64,000 nt of DNA from contig JAAXNY010000005.1 in assembly GCA_013420905.1 (NCBI GenBank), positions 2,976,001 to 3,040,000 of the forward strand. The letters run 5' to 3'. Below are positions 34,698 to 46,684 of the stretch, piece after piece (the first letter of the stretch is position 1; each line of letters opens with the position of its first letter). A model generated the notes under the pieces. It was given only the letters and a program-made list of their open reading frames with translations, was not told where the DNA came from and did no database searches. Source of the DNA: Collybia mongolica (Eukaryota > Basidiomycota > Agaricomycetes > Agaricales > Clitocybaceae). The translations under genes were made by a program, and so were the position numbers.

Positions 34698-35028
34698 CTG
34701 TCATCATCGAAAGGGGACTTGTTAAGCGTAAGTACGGCTTTGTGATAAGGAAACGTTATATCACAGTCTTCTACGACTCTTCGCCATGACCAACCCCCGA
34801 TCGAAGGGTAATTATTAACATCGCTAGGATTTATTGCTCTATTTTATATTTTGGGACTATAATTATGTACTTAGATGACGTCAATTGATCGGGAAAACTG
34901 ATGGGTTCACGTGGGCACTGCAGCCCCAGTCTCCAACTTGAAACGGGTGGACTGAACTGTACCAGCTGCCAGCCTCAGTAGCGTCGTTTCCCCAGGCTGA
35001 CATTGCTTTTTTCTCTACTAATTCTATT
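34698..35028. other. Intergenic region FMP27 to DUF2985 gene
   Basis: A 331-bp AT-rich stretch without coding signal. It should hold the 3' end of the upstream gene and the promoter of the next one. Confidence 0.45.
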
Positions 35029-37303
35029 ATGCCGTCTATCAGAATTAAAGGCACACCCTACTCTTCCCTCCGCGATGGAACTCCACCGAACGAACCCAGA
35101 ACCATCGCTGAGATATTTCCCCCAAATGCCATCCAATCACCTACGACCAGAGTTCCTCCCCGTATGCAAAGGTCTATGCCCACTATGCGTGAATTTGAAA
35201 CCAACGACCCCACTTCTTCAACATTCCCCGTGATCTCACAATCCCCACCCCAGCGACCCCGTGCAGGAACCGTGTCCAGCAGGATATATAACCATTGCGT
35301 CCAGAGCTCGCAGAGATTCATTCGAGTGGCTCCGACTGACCACGACAGCCAACTGTCCACGTCTCGGACGGCTTCTCCACTTCTTGTCAACCATGATGGT
35401 ATGGTGACCTTGGAGGGGTCCCAGGCAGACATCAGGATGCGCTCAAGTGAAGAAAGGGGCCGCATCGATAATGCCATCAACCTCTCCAACGCCCACCTTG
35501 ACGCCACCGAAATGTACGCGGTCAATTCCAGCGGAACCCACCACGACGATATTGTGGAACACCTTGATGTTATTGGTGAGTTACACGTTCACTTGTGAAT
35601 ATAACATGATACATAACCGGTGTCAGATCCCCAAGTCGCGACACTTTCGAGTTTGACAAACGCGGCGAACACAATTCTAATGTGCGTTCATACGTTATTT
35701 GGTACACTAATTCCTCCAATGTCTTGAGTATTAGACCACCCCTTTCTTGGTACTCCCGGAAACCCGTCTTTGTATTATCATCCCCACCTACACCCAACAT
35801 CGATGCAGAGGTTGGGGATTACAGAGATGACAACAAGCAGTTCGAAGATTCCCTGGATCGACATGTTGATGATGTGTTGAGACGACGTTTAAAATTTCGC
35901 CGTACTATGAAGGGCGTCTGGTCATTTTTGAAAACTCGTAAGGACCTTTTTCTTTTAACCCGTATTCCGAGCCCTTGACACAGTTCCCCTTAGCTATGGG
36001 TGTATGTCGCACTATTAACTCTCCATCTCCTGCAATTATCAACCCTCTCAACTAGGTCATCACAGCTATATATGGATTTCTAGTTGGTATGTTCGCCGAG
36101 AAATATTAGGCAGCGGGGCGCCTAATCATGTCTTTCTCCCTCCCTCGAGTATTCTGGGGTGCTGCTATCGTCATATTCCTGGCAAAAATCATCAACTTCC
36201 ATAACGAAGACACACAAGGCTTTTGGGTAGAGGTTAGCTCGCAGGTCGAAAACGGTGAGAAAGTCAGTTGTCCTGGAATATTCCAGCCCTGCTCAAAACC
36301 CTTGCAGGACTTTTTACAGTCACCGGTATTGGCTTAATTCCATCTCGCGTCTTAGATACCTACAGTATGTGGTGTCATCTCCAATCTCCCCCTAAATAAC
36401 AATTATAGGAATCTGTATCATATGGCATTATAAACGCAAAACAAGAAGACTCCGTGCCGAGGCAGGCCTGCCCCAATTGTTTGATGTGGACGACTTGCCA
36501 GATCCCGCCTACGACCCCAATTATGTTCACGTTCTAACAGAAAAGCAAGAGAGATATCTACACCGACGTTCGTTATAACCAGAGCTGCAAGCGATTTTAC
36601 CACTGACGGAATGAAAATTAGAGCAACATAAATTTCAGCATCATCAGACTTGGTACCGGCCTCATGGGACAGAAACACATCGGGTACGTGACAGCGTAAA
36701 ACGACTTGCCTCTCGTTTTCACGTTTCTTCAAGGCGTTTCCTATCAAGTGCGAACCAAAATATGGCCGTTAGCTACTGAACAAATTATTAACCCAACCTT
36801 TAGCACTGCCCTCTTGATATGTCTTCTAAGCGATGGAAATTCGATTTTTCAGGTACATTAGTTGTTTTTGACGTTCAAAGCTATCAACTTTTCTTTGCCT
36901 TAGATCATGCTGTGCGGCACTATGTGGAGTCTTGACAGGTGAGCCAGAGCTTAATCTCAAGTAACTCATCCCTCACGGAGAACACAGGTTCAACAGACCA
37001 GCCTGGACTACTGGAACTTTGATCCCTGCAAGTTTCCTCTGCGGAATTTTTGCTGCAGTGTATATTTGGCGTGGGGGACAACAGACGAAGCGGGTGGGTG
37101 AAGTCGAAAAGCGCCTCCGAGCAGCTCTGGATGCTGGTACCCCTCCCGAAATGGGCGGGAATAGCCTTGGCGGGACACAGAGACACATTACAAAACAACC
37201 GCCGGAACTCAGTGACACCGAAAAGAAAGTGACAGAGGAGACCGCTATTGATGAACATATGGTGATACCAGCCGCTGGGCAGGATGGCATGGTCACATCA
37301 TGA
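35029..37303 (+). CDS. DUF2985 integral membrane protein
   Basis: A fungal membrane protein of the DUF2985 family, of unknown function. The N-terminal ~190 residues are Ser/Pro/Thr-rich and look disordered (MPSIRIKGTPYSSLRDGTPP start). A basic stretch, LRRRLKFRRTMKGVWSFLKT, precedes the membrane part: MGVITAIYGFLVVFWGAAIV, then the conserved loop (FHNEDTQGFWVEVSSQVENG, LFTVTGIGLIPSRVLDTYR, WHYKRKTRRLRAEAGLP, DPAYDPNYVHVLTE, QTWYRPHGTETHRAFPI). Further segments are ALLICLLSDGNS, IMLCGTMWSL and AWTTGTLIPASFLCGIFAAV. About ten short exons are required between 35,575 and 37,000. The C-terminus is hydrophilic. The splice pattern between 35,980 and 36,420 was followed by motif only. No enzymatic residues are known for the family. 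Confidence 0.85.
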
Positions 37304-37775
37304 ATGAACGCCTTTTCACTCCTTTTTTCTTCACTGAGGCATCATACGGGATTTTCAGGTTTAGTATATAATGTTTCCAATATTCTAAAATCATATATCA
37401 CTCATACACATCCATTACAGTATCCCACTCTATGACCTCCTTTAATCTCAAACATTATGGCGATACGTCATCTGGATCTTGAGTCCCGACACGGATGTCG
37501 ACTTTTTTAGACTAATTTACTGCATCAATGGTCCCCTCAGCATCTAGGACCATATTTTAAACACGTTCGGGGATGCGCGGGGTAGTTGTCCATGGGGCTG
37601 CGAGTCTACATGGAATGGTCGATGAAACCAACGCGCTCGTTCTTTTTGCGAGGCGGAGGTTGTCATTTAGCTAGGGAAAAGTAGTGTCTTTTCTGTTACA
37701 AAGATTACAATCGGTGACGGTGCCCGTGGGGCTTCTGCCGTCTTGAGTTAAGTCGTATTTATACTCTGGAGGGAT
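37304..37775. other. Convergent intergenic region DUF2985 / URA3
   Basis: These 472 bp between two converging genes hold both 3' ends. I see no gene, repeat or structured RNA. Confidence 0.45.
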
Positions 37776-38731
37776 TCAGCAATTGGACGACTCCAGGCGT
37801 TCCATGTATGCGGCCCAGCCTTCTGCCATGTACCTCTCTGCGCGCGCGGCAATAACGTCCACCAAGCTAAGGTCGTTGCCATAAATCCCCCGCCCTACGA
37901 TAATGACATCACAGCCGGAAACAAATACCACTTCCCGAGGTGACCGATACTGCTGGCCCATCGCGTCGCCCTTGACATCGAGCCCAACACCTGGCGTCAA
38001 GATTAAGAAATCTTCATCGACGGCAGAGGCTGCATCTTCCTCTGCAAGCCCCATACCATCCATTCGGCGTTGTGCAATGAAGCCGATAACGAAGTCGCGA
38101 TGGGCACGCGCCATGCGCACAGTGTCTTCCGTATAAGAGCCGCGTGCAAGAGTACCTTTTGTGCTCATCTCTGCTAGAAGCAGCAGGCCACGTCCGAGGG
38201 GTAATCCCACTGATGATAACCCATTTACGATGGATGGTCCTGGGACTGGGTGTGCATTGGTGATGTGTGACCAACTGGCAATTTTATAAACACCACTTGA
38301 GTATTGAAGTGCAACAGTGTTGCCTGTAGAAAGGTATTTGGTAGACAACGATTATGGTTTTATTTGGCACACTAACCTATATCTGCGAACTTTCTGTCCT
38401 CAAAAATGACAAAATCGTGCTTTACGCTTAAATCCTGGAGTTGTCTGATCAGGCCGTGCTCGAAGTCTTCGATAATATCGATGTGCGTCTTGTGTCAAAT
38501 CCCGTAAGAATCAGAGGATAGGCCCTCAGAAGAGAGAAATATTGCCTTGATGAGACAGACGAAAGGGCCAACGACCTCTATGATAGCAAGGAAATCCTTC
38601 GTTTTGGTCACGTCGACGCTCACGGCCAGGTTGGACTTCTTGCGCTCCATTGTCTCCAGGAGAAGCTTTGCTGTGGGATTCGTTTGCTTCGATGCCCTTT
38701 GGCCATAGGATTGTTGGTATCGAAAAGTCAT
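37776..38731 (-). CDS. URA3: Orotidine 5'-phosphate decarboxylase
   Basis: This enzyme converts OMP to UMP, the last step of de novo pyrimidine synthesis, in the cytosol. Three exons (38731-38546, 38488-38377, 38323-37776) give 281 residues, the usual fungal length. Catalytic blocks are present: [29 protein letters not shown], and the signature [16 protein letters not shown] with the active-site Lys and Asp pairs. C-terminal are [20 protein letters not shown], containing the PGVGLD loop, and [10 protein letters not shown], the phosphate-binding Arg. The start at 38731 was chosen because it gives the usual N-terminus ([15 protein letters not shown]); an upstream non-ATG extension is not needed. 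The first intron appears to be GC-AG. The gene is divergent from PUS7 with only 149 bp between the start codons. Confidence 0.96.
38489..38545 (-). other. GC-AG intron in URA3
   Basis: These 57 nt begin GCAATA and end CACAAG. Their removal joins VCLIK to THIDIIEDF, an invariant catalytic region, and no GT donor lies close enough to give the same join. Confidence 0.8.
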
Positions 38732-38880
38732 TATATGTCCTCTACTTTGTAAAGGCTTCAAATCGATGGAAATTTTGGCGGGCCCGATCAGTGATCAAGT
38801 TCAGGGCTGTCCGTAATTGGAAATCCTACACAATCCACTTTTGACCTGACTCCAATTTGGGGCATTTCTTATTTAAACTT
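38732..38880. promoter_or_regulatory. Short divergent promoter URA3 / PUS7
   Basis: Only 149 bp separate the two start codons, so both promoters must overlap. No named site was recognised. Confidence 0.5.
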
Positions 38881-41800
38881 ATGGCTTCGATAATCGTTCA
38901 CGAGCGTGAGCAAGACGACGGTGACATTGAGCGATACTCCAAGCGAACCAGAATCGAGGGACCACAAGAATCGGGAGAAAGCATAACAAACGCGACGGCA
39001 GAACCCACTCAGGCTCATGTTCTTCCTCCAAGTCATGCCCTCCTGGGTGTCCCTCTTCCTGTCGCTCAGGAAGATGCACCCATGAATTTTATGGAGACTG
39101 ATGTTGGGATCTCTGAATATGTTGGTCAAGGTGTTTCCAAGATTGAAGGGATCATCAAGCAAAGGTCGATTATTAAAATATGAGAGAGACCATAATTAAT
39201 GTGTTCTACAGGTTTACGGATTTCCTTGTATATGAAATGGACCTTGATGGAAACGTTGTTCATATCAAATCCCTCGATAAGCCTGAAGTCCCCAAAAAGG
39301 ATGTTGTACTGAGCACCTCTACAAGTATACTCCCCGGTGAAGACGATGCTATGGAGGGAGTTGAGAACTCAGAAAAGCAGGTACTGGAGGAGGGAACAAA
39401 GCCAACTGTTGCAGCTGAAACTTTGACAGCTCTAGAACGAAGCAGCAGTAGCAGTGAATCCAAAGCTAAGGCTATAGCCGAGACTATCATGGAACCATGG
39501 CCTGAGAAATTCACAACCACTCTCGCTACATTTTTATCCCAGGAGACGATCTCCAAGGTCAAGGCGATGTTTCTTGAAGGTCCCGAACCTCCGCGAGTTA
39601 GCGATAATGGTTGGGGAGGGCGACCTGCCAAACCTGCAGGAGAAGATGAGGATCAAGGCTCTGCAATTCTCCCAGAGCCCATACAAGAGGATCCCGAAAA
39701 GACCGAAAGAAGCAAACGTGGAAGGGACAGAGGGGTAAGGGGTAGTAGGGGTGGAAGAGGCGGGCGCAGTGCTAGAGGCAGCGGTGGTAGAGAAGACCAC
39801 AGGAAGGTGTTATCGGATGTCCGTGTCCCTTTGTGGGAATACCCCTTTCATCACATTGTATTCTCATCGTCACTTCATTAGCCCATCACGGCCAAAACGA
39901 CTCGCACTGCCTTGCACCAAGTTATACGTGAATTGTTTGGCGGGAAACTGGACACTGAGACGGATTCTGCATCGGCCCCCGCTCCTGAGGAAGGTTCGCG
40001 GATTGTAATTAAATGGGCAAAGCGGGGAGGACGCAGCCGGGGTGGCAGGGGTGGAGAAAGAGGTTTTCCTGCCTATCAATCGTGTTGCCCCGCCGGACTG
40101 ACATATGTGTGTTTTCTTTAGGAGGCATTGGCCGTGGAGAACATGCCCCACGAGGAACATATCCCCCATATATTCACTTTACTCTCCAGAAAACTAACCG
40201 TGATACTCAAGACGCCCTTGGTCACCTAGCTCGTACACTTCACGTTAACGTCAAAGATCTATCCGTGGCTGGCACGAAGGACAAACGGGGTGTAACAGTC
40301 CAACGGGTATCGTTGAAACGCAATAATAAAACCGTGGAGGATGTCTGGAGGCTTGCTAATTGCCAAAATGGTCGGAGAACTCCTAAGGAGGCCGTGACTC
40401 AGCGCGGTGAACGAGGTGTTAGAGTCGCAGATCTCAACTACCGCAAAGCCAGCCTAGAACTTGGAATGTTGAAGGGGAATGCGTTCATTATTACTCTCCG
40501 GTGTGTTCCTGAGCGTGTAACATCCTGATCCAGGTCGTCGAACTTAAGTATTCTCAACGACTCCTAGAAGTGTTAAAGTGGATTCAGTGGAAACGCTCGA
40601 CAAAGCCCTAAACATCGTCAAGTCCCAAGGTTTCATCAATTATTATGGTAGATAACCTATTCTTATACCGGATAATGGCTGATACATCTGAGGCCTCCAG
40701 GAATGCAACGCTTTGGAACTGCTTCCGTGCCTACGCACTCGATCGGCCTGGCATTGTTGAAATCGGAATGGCAGAAAGCTGTATCCTTAATTCTACAAAA
40801 ACGGCATGGAGAGCACCCAGATGTTGTTATGGCCCGAGAAGCCTGGCTACTGGATGGGGATTTGGACAGGGCTCTAGAACTGATGCCGAGACGTGTCGTG
40901 GCTGAACGCTGTTTGCTTGAGAGTTTTAAAAAACAGGGCGGTGATACGAGGAATGCTATGGGAGCTCTCTCCACGGTAAAAGGCGATCTATCGTCCTAGC
41001 TTGTTTAGGCTCACGAAACATCTTTGCAGATTCCCAGGAATCTCCGCTTAATGTATATACATGCATATCAATCCTATGTGTGGAACGCTATCGTTTCGGA
41101 ACGCATCCGCAGATACGGTGCCGATAAGCCTGTTATAGGTGATCTCGTCTTTGAGACTGAACCGGCAGTCGAAAACATGGCTGTCTACGACATCATTGAC
41201 GACGAAGCGCCGCTGGAGGAAAATGCCAACGAGACCGAGGAACAGGGTAAATTGGCTGTTGAACGTCAGAAGCTTGATACCTACTATTTCTCTAGAGGTG
41301 GATTCGTACCGCGGTCGAAAAAAATCCAGAAAGCCCTGGGTCGCTCCTCGCATCAAGACATTGGGGGAAGAAGACCTCGACAAGTATAGTATTTTTGATG
41401 TGATAATGCCGCTACCCGGTACGGATGTTGCGTATCCCGGTGGGCCCCTTGGTGAACGTTATCGGGAGTTCCTTCGCATGGATGGGTTGGATCCCGACGA
41501 CTTCGTACGGAAACAGAGGTAAGTCTTGAAAAAGGTGATATATATATAGTAAGTGTTGACTGAACTGGGTTTCGCCTCCCAGGGATTACACGCTCAATGG
41601 ATCTTACCGGGCCATCTTACACCTTCCCAAGGAGCTCTCTTGGTCCGTTTTGAGATACACTGACCCAGATGTTGCCCTTGCACAGGCTGACGAAGATAAA
41701 CTGATTGGTCTTGATCCACCCGTTCTCTCGGACGATGGGAAATTCATGGCACTTCAAATAAACATTACCCTGGGAACCGCTGCCTATGCTACCATGGCAT

Positions 41801-41955
41801 TACGAGAAATCACGAAGACGGAGACCAGTTCCCACTTCCAGACGAACCTCACGGCCACGGCTGAAGACCAAAAGTACCGGGGAACGGAGAAGTCGAGTAT
41901 CACAACGGGCGAAGGAGAGGCAGGGGGGGCAGACGAGGATACTAAAGCTACTTGA
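38881..41955 (+). CDS. PUS7: tRNA pseudouridine synthase Pus7 (TruD family)
   Basis: This nuclear/cytosolic enzyme converts uridine to pseudouridine in tRNA, U2 snRNA and mRNA. The TruD catalytic block is [19 protein letters not shown] with the catalytic Asp. Further family blocks are [72 protein letters not shown], and DGLDPDDF with [20 protein letters not shown] near the end. About nine exons are joined by short introns. A long low-complexity insertion rich in Arg-Gly ([20 protein letters not shown], continued by [11 protein letters not shown] after an intron) lies between the N-terminal part and the catalytic domain; it is not part of the usual TruD fold. The start at 38881 is the ATG 149 bp from URA3. 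Splicing around 41250-41340 is the least certain part. Confidence 0.92.
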
Positions 41956-42316
41956 ACACGATAGGAGATGAGAGACATTGTACAGCTTGGGGGACGTCGA
42001 TAGTGGTAGATAGCCTAAATGACAAAAAAATTACCGTGTTCCGCACCCCTTTCTCGGTTAATTGGCAACCTCGGAGTTGATTCCAAGGAATGTAACCGTA
42101 AGACAGACACTCCTGGATCGTCAACAAATTCTCATGGCATTATATTTGCTCAAGTCGCTAGCACTACGACTCGAATACGCGGACACGTCGACTTCCCACA
42201 GACATAAATTATAGATCAGCGGCCTGCCTCTCAGAGTCTTAATAAATTTAGCTTTCTTCCGACCATATCCCTTCATTTCTATTCACTGCTGGCGGGCCCC
42301 AACTGCCGACTCATCC
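41956..42316. other. Intergenic region PUS7 to MFS gene
   Basis: These 361 bp hold the PUS7 3' end and the promoter of the transporter gene. No further feature was recognised. Confidence 0.45.
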
Positions 42317-44137
42317 ATGGCGAAAGTTGAAACCATTGTATTTCTATCTCTGGTACTCGATCTCTTCGCCTTCACTATTCCGCTTCCATTATTTCCGCGT
42401 CTCATAGAATGGTACACATTGGTGTGTTTTCGTCGTTCCCTCTCGGACTGTTGAATACACTGACCAACGTCGATTCGTAAGCGCGAAACATCTGACCCCT
42501 CTGGATTCTTGTCTAGAACTCTACAATTTGTATCCTATGTCAGAGGATTCCTATACAACTCAAGCTCACACTCGCGGAGATGGGATGTAGTACTCCTGGG
42601 TGAGCATTAGCAAGGTATACTTGGTGGGAGAGCTATTGATAGAGAAGTATAGGTGGATTAATGGGCTCTGTCTTCTCGTGAGCGTTGCATGCTTTTGCAT
42701 AAATGACTCCGCTCAAGGATGGGTCAGCACATTACAGTTCTTTGTCTCACCTAGGATTGGCGCACTTTCCGATAAATATGGGCGTAAGCGCATCCTCCTC
42801 ATCACAATGATTGGGAATATTCTATCTGCAGTCGTGTACGTGGATCTTATGGCCTTCTGTTCCTCGAACCCGAATTCAACGTAGGAATTAGATGGATACA
42901 ATCCACGACCTTCGCCTCCTACATGCTTTCACGCGTAATTGGTGGACTAAGTGAGGGCAATGTGCAGCTCGCAATGTAAGTGACACTATTCTACTGGTTC
43001 TATTGATATTTATACGGTAATAGTGCCATTCTGTCGGATGTCACCACAGCGGCAAACCGATCCAAAGCCCTTGCTTACGTTGGTATCGCATTCGCAATAT
43101 GCTTCTGCATTGGACCTCCAATCGGAGCCTACTTTGCGACTCGTCCTCTACCACATTCTATGGATTCTTGGGGGCCAGAACTCAACGTATATGCCGTCCC
43201 GGCGATCTTGACGCTCATTCTCTTGGTTGCTGAGACAACATTCCTTGCAGCCTTTCTGCCCGAAACACGGGGTCAAGGTGCTCGCTTTTCCACTGAGGGG
43301 AAATCCAAGGGGTCGCCTACCCATATTAATGGGAACGGAAAAGCCTATAGTGGCGGCCATCTAAAACCAAATCGTAAACTAACCACTGAGAAGCGGCTTC
43401 TGCTTCTAAAGTCTTTGCGGCGCTTACATTTCCTGTTTCTTGGGATATTCTCTGGTGTGGAATTTACCTTGACATTCTTAACTTTTGATCGTGCGTCGTT
43501 TCTTTCTATCATGCTGGGCCTAACTCTTTATTACCGGCCTCCTTAGTATTGGACTGGAATAACAAACAAAATGGAATGTTAATTGGCTCAATTGGTATCA
43601 TCAGCGCTCTACTCCAAGGTGGTTATGTTCGGCGGTCCACCGCTGAGATTGGAGAGGGTGTCATGGCAAGACGGGGGGTTTTAAGCTGTGCATTGGGTCT
43701 CCTCTTCCTTGCCTTCATGCCGCAATCCGTGACCACGAACCTCAATCTCGCGATGCGGCTTCTCCAGGCCGCTGCCGTTTGCATGGCGTTCACTAGTGCA
43801 ACCGTGGTCAACTCCTTAACCGCTTTTGCGTCATTGCAGTGCGATGACGGTGCATTCGATGAAGATTCTGGAAAACCCAGCGAAGAACACCCCGATCTGG
43901 CCAAAGGCAAAGCTCTAGGTCGGTTTAGGTCATCCGGCCAGCTTGGGCGTGCAATTGGGCCTTTGCTTGGTGTGTTCAGTTTCTCATGTCAAGTGTGTTG
44001 GTTTTGATTCTATAAATACACTAGCATGTGCTTCATATTGGACGTTTGGTCCATCTTACACATACGGCGTATCAGCAATTGCCATGTTCGCATTATCAGC
44101 AGGAATGAGGTCAATAGCAGCGACAAAATCATCATAG
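42317..44137 (+). CDS. Major facilitator transporter (MFSD10/TETRAN-like)
   Basis: A 12-helix membrane transporter of the major facilitator superfamily. The start MAKVETIVFLSLVLDLFAFT opens the first helix. The MFS motif A between helices 2 and 3 is GALSDKYGRKRILL, and helix 4-5 blocks read SYMLSRVIGGLSEGNVQLAI and FAICFCIGPPIGAYFA. A hydrophilic central loop (about 43270-43400) precedes the second half (HFLFLGIFSGVEFTLTFLTF, MLIGSIGIISALLQGGYVRR, VNSLTAFASLQCDD). The last helices are ACASYWTFGPSYTYGVSAIA. The central sequence LTFD and the downstream GGYVRR resemble the animal TETRAN/MFSD10 and fungal tetracycline-resistance-like MFS proteins rather than sugar porters. About eight exons are needed; one intron (about 42599-42716) is longer than usual. 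The substrate cannot be named. Confidence 0.85.
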
Positions 44138-44542
44138 CTTAATAGCACACTTCAATGAATATATTTCATTTATCTTTATCTTGCTCTCAAAGCATGCTGT
44201 GTAAGGTAGTTGTATGTAAAGATGCATCGACTATCGGCAGGGTCTTTCCTAACCTATCCAGTACATTATGGGCTGAAACGAATGTAGGGACAAGAGAAGG
44301 AATCTTGCCACTGGGTGATGATATTCTTTTGGGGGAGATCAATCTAACGGGAAGGGGAGTGTGGGGATAATGAGAGCAGGTAAAAGTAGTTAAGGTATCT
44401 TGGAACGTCAAATTATAGGTATCCCAGTGTTTCGTGTAAAATGGAGCAGCACTTGCAAAGAGTGTTATGGGAGTGGTTATTTATGGGGTATCGGAGTCCT
44501 GCGAATAATACGAATAGCAGCACCGATTGTGTCCGTGTTGAG
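44138..44542. other. Convergent intergenic region MFS / GT32
   Basis: These 405 bp hold the 3' ends of the two converging genes. No other feature was recognised. Confidence 0.45.
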
Positions 44543-46253
44543 TTATGAGTCCCAGGATATCAGTGGACGAGTTGTGCTGCGGGATCTTGTCGAACCGTTA
44601 CGCGACTGCGGCCGGGATGGGGGATCTGTGAAGTCAACGAGGTGACAGTCGTCTTGCGATGAACGGTTGCTTGTCGAAGTTGACATTATATCAGGTGGAT
44701 ACAACCCCATTGAATAGTCCTCCCGTAAGTCACCTATACTTTCGACATCTTCATGATATCGAGGTTTCTCCGGTGGCGGCAGCTGAGACGCCCTTGAAAC
44801 ACGGGATATGTTTAGTGGCGATGACGATAGGCGAGGGGGCGGTGAGGCTGCAGCGAGCTCGATGTTCTGGGATTGGGTAAAGATCGCTGGGAGGAAGAAT
44901 AGCACACCTCGGCTGTGTGGTCGCTTCGATCGGATTTGGATTGGAGACCGTGAGATATCATCACGGGCACCGGTCATGGAAACCATGCGGTTACGAATCC
45001 TGTAGAAGGCATCAACTAGGGGACTTGCCGTTCGGCCAGCATAGGGGTCAACCGCGGCTGAAGCCTCAGACGAAGATGATGGGGAAGGGGGGCGGACATT
45101 GAAGGGAAGGTGGAGGACGGGTACTTCAGTCTCTATGGGGGAATTACTTCCGCTACTGCCATCAGGGGACGGTGGTTGCGTAGACGGGCCAGACCACCCT
45201 CCAAGGTGTAAATGCAACCGACCTGTGCGGTGCGACCACCGAGGGAAGAGAACTTCATATACACCAATTCTCCTTAAACTGTATCTGCGCTGTCGAGCAG
45301 GCAGTCGCACGACTCCTAAAATAAGGACAGCCAGCCCCACCCACATCAACACCTTGCCCCATGTTCCCAGGAAGCCAATGAAAGCCGCATCATCAGCGTG
45401 CCAGCTGCTTCCGTAGAAGTGGGAGAAGAAAGAATGGGGTGCTTCGCCTGCCTTTGCGTTCTTACCATACATTGACTTTGGCATTATCCGAACGTCGTCG
45501 ATTGAGGTAGTAGGGTGTGAAGCGGTGTATAGCCCATACTGGGCCGAAAGGAACATGGGACCGGTGGAGAACATGACGGTGGGGTAGTTGAGAACCCATG
45601 AATGATCGAAGGTGACGAGATTATGTATGGTCTGTTGGAGGAGAGGATGCCCTTTCTCCGCAAACATAAGGTCGTTTGAGATACCAACTGGGATCGTTTT
45701 GGGGAGTATGACGGGATAGATCAAGAGAGGATCCATGGGACGAAGACACCCGATATCCAAATCGAGATATATTCCACCGTAGTAGTGAAGGATGAAGTAG
45801 CGTATCGCGTCGGCACGTTGAATGGGGTAGGTATAACCGTCAAAGGTGTCCAAGAACCACGGATAATAATTGGCGATGAATTCGCGAGAACTGGCATCCG
45901 TCCATAGCATATACTCGCTGTGAGAAGAGTTGAGATGAATACGGGCAGGAATATGGTTGAACGCACTAGTCAGGCATCATGTCCCGACACGCTTGAGAAA
46001 TGCCCTTCCACCGAAGTGGCAACGGCTCCGACTTCCAAGTCTGATGCAATATCCTTGGAATACGCTCTACATGGCCATGTTCAGTGGCATTCCACCTAGT
46101 GGTGTTTCCCAGAACAGGAACTTCAAGTTCGGTAAGATAGGCATGGGGATTGATGGCGAGGTAGTAGGTAACGGAAGAGAGAACGACGACAGTGCCAAGA
46201 AGGAAAAGGGCGAGGATAGAGAGGAATATATAGAGGGCACGGCGGCGAGTCAT
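44543..46253 (-). CDS. GT32 glycosyltransferase, IPC mannosyltransferase-like (Sur1/Csg1/Csh1)
   Basis: A Golgi type II membrane glycosyltransferase of family GT32. Fungal members with this layout transfer mannose from GDP-mannose to inositol phosphorylceramide. An N-terminal anchor (RRRALYIFLSILALFLLGTV) is followed by the GT32 entry block RIPRILHQTWKSEPLPLRW. Then come YEYMLWTDASSREFI, QRADAIRYFILHYYGGIYLD with the DXD motif in LDLDIGCLRP, and the conserved tail block HPLLQQTIHNL. A second membrane segment (VLMWVGLAVLILGVV) follows the catalytic domain, as in Sur1-type enzymes. A long Ser/Pro-rich, probably cytosolic tail (over 250 residues) ends the protein. Two exons are joined by one GT-AG intron (about 45911-45964) giving DYEYML. 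The ATG at 46253 is preferred over the in-frame ATG at 46304, because it places the basic residues next to the anchor. Substrate assignment is inference from family layout. Confidence 0.87.
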
Positions 46254-46684
46254 GAAGGGGAGAGGAGAAGGAGCACTTGGCTGTAAAATTATAAAATAAA
46301 ACAAAATAAAACTTCAATCTCTCCCGCGTCATGTTCTCATTTCCTTTTTCGGCTTATTTTCCTTCTTGCCAAGTTTATTGTACTGCCTTCGGCTCAATCC
46401 TAAAGCCTTGGCCAGACGTCCGCAGTTTTGCGACTCTCTCTCTACATACAAACTGCGGCCAGATACTAGCTACTAGTCATACACTGCTGCGTAGGGGGCT
46501 GCTGATATCCCACCCCTTCACTCCCCCATCATAATTTATTGATCATCCTCACGTTACCTTCTGTAACAGATATTCAGGTCATACAGATGTATCAAGGTAA
46601 TGATGGATGGTAAACATATGTCACCGCGGACAAAACCGCGATGATACCGTAATAACGACAGTCAGTGTGGCATCCGCCCAAGCC
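46254..46684. promoter_or_regulatory. Upstream region of the GT32 gene and 3' flank of SWT1-like gene
   Basis: A 431-bp stretch between two minus-strand genes. An AT-rich ATAAAATAAAACAAAATAAAA run lies just before the GT32 start. No gene was seen. Confidence 0.45.
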
